Assembly: GCF_000759675.1 (NCBI RefSeq)
Contig: NZ_BAWM01000020.1
Span: 525,855 to 589,854 of the forward strand
DNA from: Neobacillus niacini
GTDB lineage: Bacteria > Bacillota > Bacilli > Bacillales > Cytobacillaceae
Length of the DNA stretch: 64,000 nucleotides
Direction of reading: 5' to 3'
Position 1 is the first letter of the stretch; each line of letters begins with the position of its first letter. Shown here one piece after another: positions 42,988-51,400 of this stretch. The notes under the pieces are model-generated. The model searched no databases, was not told the origin of the DNA, and was given only the letters and a program-made list of their open reading frames with translations. The position numbers were made by a program, and so were the translations under genes.

Positions 42988-45900
42988 TTATTTAGCTACA
43001 TAAGCAGGATTCTTTGCAAAAACCTCTACTTCTGCAACAGACAGCATAAGCGGCCCGCTGTGCGATTCCTCAAAGTTAATCGATAACTTTGTAAATTTAG
43101 TTCCAGTAGGTATCGCAGCTTCAGCAAGGTCGAAAATGACCGATTTATCGTCAAATTGAACAGTTTTTGCGCCTAAATCATATTCCTTTCCTGCTTCAGT
43201 ATAGGCTTTGGCACTTAGTGTTTTAATTTTGCCGTTCGTATATTGCGGGCGATTATAAACGATAAATTTAGTCAATTCTTGTGGTTTAGTAAAGTTAAAA
43301 TCAATGGATAACGGCAGTGAAATTCCTTCATTTCCAGTGAGACTCCATTTCAATTCCGCCAATGAACTTTCACTTATCTCACCGTCAATCAGCTTGGCAA
43401 AAGCTTCTGCACCGCTCTGCATCTTTTCCTCTTCACCAGTAACCGTCATATCTTTATCCGATAATTGTAGTTCCATAGGCTCTTGTGGTTGTTCAACCTC
43501 TCCAGGTTCTTGGCCAGGATTTAAAACCTCTCCGATTTTATCAATGGTGTTAAAGGCTGTATTAATCAGTAAGGATCTGGTGATCGGGATATCAAATTGA
43601 ATATCTTTCCTAGCCTTCAACTTAATCGTGGCTAAAGTCTTCGTACCTTCTAAAGTATTTTGAGTTCCTTTGTTGGAAAATGCAGCCATAATTCGTTGTT
43701 CAGGTTTTCCAATACCCGCAAGTGAGGAGTAATTTAACATATTAGCAGTTTCATTGGAAGCTGAAACTATATTTTCACCACAGGTCCCGTCAGGCTTACA
43801 CTCTTTTACTAATTCATACTTGTTCGGGTCTAGCTTTAGCTCTAAGTTGAATGCATTAATATCCTTTAATCCTACCCCGATTATTTCTACTAAAAATTCC
43901 TCTCCTGCTTTTAACTCTAGCTTACTAGGTCTAATATCCAATAATCCGGCAACCGGTCTGCCTGTTGCTTGAAGTGGGTTTTGACCCAATTGTGATGATA
44001 CATACATTAAATCGTATGCGTCTATTACACCATTGAAATTAATATCAACCCTTGATACCTGTCCCCAAGCAGTATCTGTTTGATCGACACCCATATAGCT
44101 TGCAAAGAAGAGTAGGTCATCTTCATCAATGACACCATTAGGTATGTTCTCTCCTACAACAAACCCTTCTGTTTTATCCTTTTTGTATGGTCTGAATTCC
44201 TGTGCACTGCCAAAGCCGCCTACAGAGTTTGTAATGGTTAACTTAATATACCTTGCCGTAATATTATCCATAAAATCGATGACTTTTGTTTCATTATTTC
44301 TCTCAAATGTTCCATCAGTGATGATATTTTTATACGTTTTGCCATCTAGACTTACGTCTAAATTGTATTTTAATATTGTCCCATTCCCTGCATTTGGTCT
44401 TGGAAGATACTCAAGCTTATCTAATTCATAAGCTAACTTCATATCAATCTCAAAGGTATGTGGCAGTTTATTCCCTTCATCTCCCCATCTTGTATGCCAC
44501 ATTGTTTCATCCTTTCCATCGACAGCTAGAGATGCTTCTTCCCCTGGCTGCTCACTATTTGCTTTTGCCGTAATATCCTTAGGGACATTTCTGTATCGGT
44601 CAAGCTTTGTTCTTACTTTGATCTCATCACTCCAGCCGGATGACCCTTTTGTATTCGTTGCTCTTATTCGATAAGAATACTCTGTATCAGATGTTAAACC
44701 TGTATGAAGATAATATGGTGCTTGCTGACTATCACTAGACTTAAACACATTTGTATGAACAATACCATCTATCATTAAATCATAGGTTATATTCGAACTA
44801 TCAACCTTGTTCCAATTTAATTTAATATCTCGATCAGTAATGTTGGCCTCATCTGCTGTAAGCCCTGATGGAATAGTTGGTACTTCTTTATCTACTACAT
44901 CCTTCTTTTGAGTATTATCGAAGCCATCAACTGTAAAAGTTATTTTGTTTTTTGTGATATCTGTTTTGCCCACCTTAATATATAGTTTTGGTGATGTAAT
45001 AATGTCAGTCTGTTCAAATGGCGAGCCTTTTGTAGAATATTTGTTCAGGTTGGGCTGTTCATTATAGAAGTACACGTTTTCCGAGTTGTTATATTCCTCT
45101 TCATTCGTAACTTTTCTTAATGCAACATCTTTGTTCCCAACCTTAACCGTTATATCCTTTGGATTTACACGTGTATTGACAATCACTTCTGTGCCCCTGT
45201 TTTTAACCATACCTTTATAGCCCTTTCCTTTAGCGGTATTAATGGTTATAACAGCTTTTTCCTTGATTACCTTTGAAGTGACTTTCGTTGTTGTATTTTT
45301 CCTTTCCTTATACTCAACGGTTTTACCATCATCTTCATATAAAGTAAACTCTGATTTTCCCGATGGATAAACATCAAATATTCTATTTTCCGAACCATTT
45401 AATTCATTAATAGAATTGTTTTCTGGTGCCATTGGAATAATTGCACCAGCCTTAACAAATACAGGAGTCTTCCATAGTGGAGCACTAAAATTATGAAGAA
45501 CTGAACCCCCCTGATATTGCTCACCTGTAAAATAATCGATCCAAATTTGCTTTTTATCTGGAAGATAAATATCATTCCTTACTTCAGCAGCATTAGAGTT
45601 TCCATCATACATTGGAGCCACTAATAGATTCGGACCCCACATATATTGATACTGCGTTTCAGTCCCATACGTATAAGGATCATTGGGATATTCTAACATC
45701 ATCCCTCTAACCATTGGCATGGATTTTGCTGTTGATTCCTCAGCAATTGTGTAGATATAAGGCATCATTTGTGACTTTAATTTTAGATACAATCTATTAA
45801 TCGACGCGTATGGCTCACCATAATTCCACGGATTTTTAGACTTGCTATAATCAGTGCCTCCCGATGCCCAGCCGTCCATATCGATTTGGATAGGAGTGAA

Positions 45901-47421
45901 TGCTTTCCATTGGAAATCACGTGTCTGTACTTTTGCGTCTCCGCCAAAGATACCATCCATATCTGAACCGACATTAGGATTTCCTGATAAACCCGCGCCA
46001 ATGTAAGTAGGGATATGCATTCTAATGTACTCCCAATTACCGCCATATTGGTCGCCTGACCATAAAGTAGCATAACGTTGTGTACCGGCCCACCCATCTA
46101 GCGAAATAACGAATGGACGTGCACCGCCTGAATTTTCCTCGTTTTGGATTCCTTCAGCTGCTTGGCGTGTGGCATTTAAGGCCATGGAATATCCGTGCCC
46201 AACCCATGCAACATCTGTCTTTATTGCTCTTACACCAGCTTTAACTTCTCCGTCAAGGTCTCTGCGTAAAGGGCTATCCTCTGGTAAATTAGGGTCTGGA
46301 TCGAGATTGCTTTCTGTCCATAAGCCCACCTCTACTTTTTGGTCATTTGCTTTATCAACAAATTGCTCCAAATTATCCAATCCACTATAACCACATCCAT
46401 ATCCGTCGTTTGGCAAAAACCATCCTAAAGGCATATCGTTCTCAACATATTGATTTAATGTATCAAACCCCTTTTGCAGGAGTGTTCGTTGGTCCTTATG
46501 ACCATTATGAGTTCCATTAAAACAGTCAGCATGCCCTAAATAGAAACCATATTTTGGCATAAGGGCTGCTTCCCCAGTTAATTCTGTATATTCATCAATG
46601 ATGTTTGGAAGGGAATCATCTACAAAATAATAAGCGTCAAATCTATCTTCACTGTGAGTAAAGGTTGACGTTTTGGTAAAATCATAAACGCCTGGCATAA
46701 AGGTATTTCGCATGACTCCGTAGCCTTCAGTACTTAAATAGAAAGGGACTGGGCTTGATGCAGCACCTGCATCCCAACCTCCCCCGATTGCAATATTGAT
46801 GGAATTATTCTTATGGGCATAAAACCCATTCTGTTGACCTCCACCATAAAAATATTCACTTTCTTTTGTATCGAGGGTTTGAACAGTACTTCCGCTTGAA
46901 TGTTTTAGCGGTTCACTTTCACTCCAAAGAATCTTTGCTCTTTTTTTATCGTACAGGCTCATCTTTGAAGTAGCTTTATCTACTCTTAACTCTAAAGCAT
47001 TAGTAGATATTTTATAGACATTGTTATCTCTTTCATCAACCTTAATGTCAATTTCCCCATATTCCTTTGTGTAATCGCTGACATTTTTGTCGATAATTTT
47101 CGTCACATGCTCAGGTTTATTGGGAGTTGGATATTCTTCAAAAACACCCTTTGGATCCAAATGCAATCGAAAAACATTATTTTTTAGGAAGTTAATTTTT
47201 AATTTTTCTCCTGTTTCTAAGTCCAAGTACACGTTATTTTGTTCTTTCGAAATCTTAGCTACTTTTCCTATAGTCTTATAGGTTTGATTGGCAGAAACAT
47301 TATTAATTGAATAGTCCTTTTCAGTTCCAACAGCAGATGCTGTTGGAAGCATAGAAAACAACAAACCCACTGATAAGCACAAGCTTACCAGTTTTTTAAA
47401 CCTAGCCTGACGTCTTAGCAT
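42988..47421 (-). CDS. Secreted multi-domain GH31 glycosidase with dockerin and cohesin-like modules
   Basis: The 1477-residue exoenzyme has a signal peptide at residues 1-30 (cut after ASA). The GH31 N-terminal sandwich spans about 40-280 and the barrel about 285-620. The nucleophile should be Asp403 in KTDVAWVG and the acid/base Asp457 in WSGDQ. KTDVAWVG instead of the usual KTDFGE suggests a subgroup unlike alpha-glucosidases, possibly the alpha-N-acetylgalactosaminidase-type GH31. This is unproven but fits the GalNAc PTS next door. C-terminal of it come an Fn3 domain (about 860-950), an F5/8 type C/CBM32 domain (about 960-1080), a dockerin pair (DEDDLLFFASYMG and DINFNGVIDAYDLMYVSSQLG), a cohesin-like sandwich (about 1165-1310) and a final discoidin-like domain. 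ATG follows GGAGG. A duplicated leader is upstream. Confidence 0.85.
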   Translation of the reverse strand: MLRRQARFKKLVSLCLSVGLLFSMLPTASAVGTEKDYSINNVSANQTYKTIGKVAKISKEQNNVYLDLETGEKLKINFLKNNVFRLHLDPKGVFEEYPTPNKPEHVTKIIDKNVSDYTKEYGEIDIKVDERDNNVYKISTNALELRVDKATSKMSLYDKKRAKILWSESEPLKHSSGSTVQTLDTKESEYFYGGGQQNGFYAHKNNSINIAIGGGWDAGAASSPVPFYLSTEGYGVMRNTFMPGVYDFTKTSTFTHSEDRFDAYYFVDDSLPNIIDEYTELTGEAALMPKYGFYLGHADCFNGTHNGHKDQRTLLQKGFDTLNQYVENDMPLGWFLPNDGYGCGYSGLDNLEQFVDKANDQKVEVGLWTESNLDPDPNLPEDSPLRRDLDGEVKAGVRAIKTDVAWVGHGYSMALNATRQAAEGIQNEENSGGARPFVISLDGWAGTQRYATLWSGDQYGGNWEYIRMHIPTYIGAGLSGNPNVGSDMDGIFGGDAKVQTRDFQWKAFTPIQIDMDGWASGGTDYSKSKNPWNYGEPYASINRLYLKLKSQMMPYIYTIAEESTAKSMPMVRGMMLEYPNDPYTYGTETQYQYMWGPNLLVAPMYDGNSNAAEVRNDIYLPDKKQIWIDYFTGEQYQGGSVLHNFSAPLWKTPVFVKAGAIIPMAPENNSINELNGSENRIFDVYPSGKSEFTLYEDDGKTVEYKERKNTTTKVTSKVIKEKAVITINTAKGKGYKGMVKNRGTEVIVNTRVNPKDITVKVGNKDVALRKVTNEEEYNNSENVYFYNEQPNLNKYSTKGSPFEQTDIITSPKLYIKVGKTDITKNKITFTVDGFDNTQKKDVVDKEVPTIPSGLTADEANITDRDIKLNWNKVDSSNITYDLMIDGIVHTNVFKSSDSQQAPYYLHTGLTSDTEYSYRIRATNTKGSSGWSDEIKVRTKLDRYRNVPKDITAKANSEQPGEEASLAVDGKDETMWHTRWGDEGNKLPHTFEIDMKLAYELDKLEYLPRPNAGNGTILKYNLDVSLDGKTYKNIITDGTFERNNETKVIDFMDNITARYIKLTITNSVGGFGSAQEFRPYKKDKTEGFVVGENIPNGVIDEDDLLFFASYMGVDQTDTAWGQVSRVDINFNGVIDAYDLMYVSSQLGQNPLQATGRPVAGLLDIRPSKLELKAGEEFLVEIIGVGLKDINAFNLELKLDPNKYELVKECKPDGTCGENIVSASNETANMLNYSSLAGIGKPEQRIMAAFSNKGTQNTLEGTKTLATIKLKARKDIQFDIPITRSLLINTAFNTIDKIGEVLNPGQEPGEVEQPQEPMELQLSDKDMTVTGEEEKMQSGAEAFAKLIDGEISESSLAELKWSLTGNEGISLPLSIDFNFTKPQELTKFIVYNRPQYTNGKIKTLSAKAYTEAGKEYDLGAKTVQFDDKSVIFDLAEAAIPTGTKFTKLSINFEESHSGPLMLSVAEVEVFAKNPAYVAK

Positions 47422-47863
47422 ACTCTACCTCCGATTGTAGTGGTCTTCCTAAAATGAAATTCCGATTGTCTTTAATTCTTCTTATGGCTTATTGGCTTAT
47501 ACAATTCTTAGTGAATCCAATTGGAAGAAAAGAAAGACAGCCCCTTAAAAACTCAAAAACTTGCAATTTGTCCTATTGAGGATAACTTTTATTATCTCCA
47601 CCATCCTTTCTATATTTTTTTATATATTTATATATCTAAATATATAAGCGTAATTAAGTAAGAACTTCATAGAGCCTTAATTTGTGGTTTTCGTATAATG
47701 AGAAATGAAATTTGATACAATAAAAGATTACGTAAAATCTATATTGATAGGGAATTTGAGATTGAGAAATGTTCGTCGATGATGTTAGAGGGATGTGTTG
47801 TCTCTTATCAATTTAGCCCATCGTTGGGCATACTGCATGATAATCATAAGAGATCCATTCCAG

Positions 47864-48062
47864 AAAATTAAAACGAAAGATATCTAGACTCTTTTTCAAT
47901 TTTTCATCCCCCTTACTTTATTTAAAAACGATTACAACATCATTATAAAAAATAGAAACCTTTAACAGAGACGGAATTTTCTGGATTATCTTGTGGATTT
48001 CTGGACTATTTTAGTCTGGGTAAAGAAAACTCGCCGATTGGCAAGCTCTTAGACGAAGAATA
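47864..48062 (-). repeat. Leader repeat copy B (upstream of GH31)
   Basis: About 200 bp that closely match 54556-54760 in the same orientation. It includes a TATAAT-like -10 read on the minus strand, a cre-like site (TAAAAACGATTACA, 47933-47946, 13 of 14), a GGGGGATGAAAA start region, and the first codons of a lipoprotein signal. It probably supplies the GH31 promoter. Confidence 0.75.
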
Positions 48063-48135
48063 ATGTACTATTTCCCTTTTCACGCGCAAAACTTCCGATT
48101 GTCCACTTAAAGAACTGTCACCATGGATTTTGGTT

Positions 48136-48173
48136 TAAAAAATAGGAATCCCTTGTAAGAGATTCCTATTTTT
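48136..48173 (-). terminator. Terminator of the GH2 gene
   Basis: Arms AAAAATAGGAATC and GATTCCTATTTTT, read on the minus strand, end in a T run. It lies past the split-off choline-binding-type repeats, which shows they belong to the GH2 transcription unit. Confidence 0.85.
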
Positions 48174-48207
48174 ACATATAGTCTTACACTCTAAATGAAC
48201 CGAGGTC

Positions 48208-48450
48208 TTACTTCATAACCCCATTTTTATCAAAAGTGTACCACTTGCCAGAAGTATTTACCTGGCCTGTCTGCATGGCACCGCTTGTAGTAAAGTAGTA
48301 CCACTTTGACCCTGACTTCAGCCAGCCGGTTTTCATGGCATCAGACTGATCAAAGTAATACGAGGTTGTCCCTTCTTTAAACCAGCCTTTGATTTTTTCA
48401 CCTGTTTTAAGATCATAGTAATACGTTATTCCGTTTTCTTTTACCCAGCC
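48208..48450 (-). pseudogene. Choline-binding-type repeats cut off from GH2 by a stop codon
   Basis: Directly after the GH2 TAA, in the same frame, 80 more codons read GWVKENGITYYYDLKTGEKI, KGWFKEGTTSYYFDQSDAMK, TGWLKSGSKWYYFTTSGAMQ and TGQVNTSGKWYTFDKNGVMK, then TAA. These are four 20-residue cell-wall-binding (CW_binding) repeats with the usual GW...WYYF pattern. No start codon or ribosome site precedes them. A single change of AAA (Lys, expected before GW) to TAA would explain the split. If the stop is read through, the enzyme keeps a surface anchor. Confidence 0.85.
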
Positions 48451-51400
48451 TTAGAACTTGGATGTAACAACAATTCTCGTTCCTTCACTACTATTTCCAG
48501 CAAGGTCAGTTACCGATACGATCAATTCGGTACCTTTTCGCTGTACTGGAATGGAAACAGAAAACTTGCCATCCGCTCCAGCGGTTCCTGTGCCTATAAC
48601 GGTACCGTTGACTTTCACTTTTACCTTTGAACCTGCTTCCGCTTGTCCAGTTACAGTCGTGTCTTTTTTGGTTACGTTATTTACCACTGGTTTTGATGGT
48701 GCGGTCACATCTTTTACCGTTACTGTTGTGGTTTCACTTACGTTTCCATCCTTGTCGGTTGCCGATATAACTAATTCAGTGCCCGCCTTTTGTACTGGAA
48801 TGGTTACCGTAAACTTCCCGTCTGATCCACTTTCTCCAGTTCCAATTTCGGTTCCATCTACTTTTACTTCGATCAGGGATCCAGCTTCCGCTTCACCAGT
48901 TACAGAGGTATCTTTATCCGTTACTTCATTAACCATCGGTTTTCCTGGAGCTGTCACATCTTTTTCGACTTCTATCGCTATTCCATATTTAACTTCTTTA
49001 AGTCCATTTTCAGATCTTACAATAATATCTAGCTTCTCTGAATTATTTACAGTATAAACTACAGATGATGATGCATTATTAGTTACATCTACAGTTATTT
49101 CTGGTAACTCTTCATTAGCAGCTAATTTAATTGTGTAGTTGTATTTATCAGCTGCAAAGCTCTCTAAATCTGACCCATTAACCTTTATTCCATTTACAGC
49201 GAAATCTGGATTTTGCACTACTCTCTGTTCAAAAGCTTGCATTTCTTCTATTGCTAAACATTTACCAGGCTTAGCTTTCATCTTTATTCTTAATGACTTT
49301 GTCTTTACCATATCAAAAGTATAATAATTTGTATCTGTTGATGATGTTACCTTTGGATTAGCAACTAAATTTGTTACAGTTACCCAATTTTTATCATCAT
49401 TAAATGGATTTTCTGGCTCCATTAATACCTGTGATGGTCTACTTGGTAGAACAACCTTATCTCCAACATAATATTGGATTTCAAAGCTTTCTGGAACATT
49501 GGCTCCCCAATCTTCAAAGAAATTAACTTCTAGATTATTTATATATTTATCCTCTGGTACATCTGTTCCGAAGATAACGCCAACCCAATCATCACTTCTT
49601 GAATTGTCTGCCCAATTAGTCCATCTGTTACCATTTATCATTTCATCATTTACAGCTTTAATTTTATCATTTGGTTCATTTGTAAATGAAGCTATTGCCA
49701 TTGCCAAATCGAAACCTACTCTTGTTCCAGCAAAGTTAATACCTTTTACAGTTACATCAGTTACTCTGATACTTGCATTTACAATTTTATCTGTTCCTTC
49801 TACTGTTCCATTTACAGCAAAAGTTCCAACTTTACTTAATAACTCTTTATCATAATCTTCCCAAGTAACAGGAAGATCAACTATTGTTCCATCTGTATAG
49901 TAAGCCTTTACCGTTTGTGGAAGCTTTGGTTCCACCTTTACATTAGTTGCAAGTGAAACATTTTGTACTGCTGATAACCCCTTAACAACCACTTTAGCCT
50001 TAGCTTTTAATGCTTGTCCTTCAACAGTTCCTTCTACTTCAAATACCCCGTACTTATTATAAGAATCTTCCTTTATATTATCCCAAGTAACCTTTACCTC
50101 TCTAGGTAACCCAATATCATATATTGCTTTTACCTTTTCTGGTAATATTGGTGCAACTCCCTTATTCGTTTCTACATTTACTTTTTCATATGAAATAATC
50201 GTCTTCTCAGCTGGATTCTTTCCAATATTTATTTCTATATCTTCAGTACTAACAGTCTTACCTTTATAAGTTACTTCCGCATTTAGAATTACTGTTCCTT
50301 CTGTATAAGCATATAACTTACCATTTTCTATTTTCGCTTCCCCAGAATCCTTAGAAGATATGTTATATTTAGCTTGTATTTGATCTTTGCCAATTGAAGA
50401 ATCATCTTCTAATGTTCCCTCTATTATAATATCAACAATATCATCCTCAATTATATCCTTCTTAGATAATTCTATTGTTGCTGAAGTTAATTGTGGATCA
50501 CCTTCTGAAAAATTAACTATATAACTATTAGTTTTTCCATCTTCTGCTGTAACCATAACAGTAGCGTTACTATCAACATTTAATGCTGGAACTACAAATA
50601 CACTTGCAGTATCCTTAGCAGTAGCTGTAACTACTGGTACCTTTGAAGCATATGGTAGATTAATTGCATACTGATTGGTGTTCCCATTAAACCCTTCAAT
50701 ACTAGCATCATTTACTTTAATATCACTTAATAACGCTGTACCATCACTCTCTACTACATTAGAATAAATATAAAATTCAGTAATACCAACTGCCTTATTA
50801 GCTACAGTATCCTCTTTTAATAAAGTTCTTATTTTAGTTGTATCTACTTCATCAAAAGTAATTTCTTCTGTGCCTTCTGCTGAAAATCCTGTTGTCTTAC
50901 TTTGATTAGAAACTCCAACCCATTCATTACCATTCCAATATTCAACTAAAATCTCACTTGGAATAGCAACTCCACCATCAGTATATAGTGAAATTCCTAT
51001 TTTACTTATAGAGTATTCTTTATCAAACTCTATACCAACATATTCATCATAGTTTCCTCCAGGTTTCCCCCAGTTTGTCCATCTATTTTTAGGTTGACTA
51101 ACCTTAGAAACTATACCATCATTTATATTATTTACACTATCATATAGACTAAATCCATCAAATGCTCTTGGATATGTCTTACCTTCATTTAATGCTATAT
51201 TTGCTTCTTTAAAATTATCAGATACAACTACAATAGCTTTAGCCTTTAAACTCTCTACTCCTTCAACATTACCTTCTATTGTAACAGTTTTAGCTGAATC
51301 AACATCCTCTGCTGTTAACTCTCTCTCCCAAGTTACTGGATACTTTTCTATACTTCCATCATTACTTACTACTGACACTTCTGTCGGAAGTTTATCTTGC

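Larger units (their letters stand above)
47422..48207. other. GH31 promoter region
   Basis: This 785-bp stretch without a gene contains leader copy B with its cre-like site and the GH2 terminator. The rest is very AT-rich (for example a long A/T run near 47610-47650), with nothing else supportable. Confidence 0.6.

Noticed and set aside
48458-49057. 199-codon frame on the plus strand
   Set aside because: It is antisense to the repetitive Big_6 tail of GH2. It has low-complexity Ser/Thr/Val content and no ribosome site.
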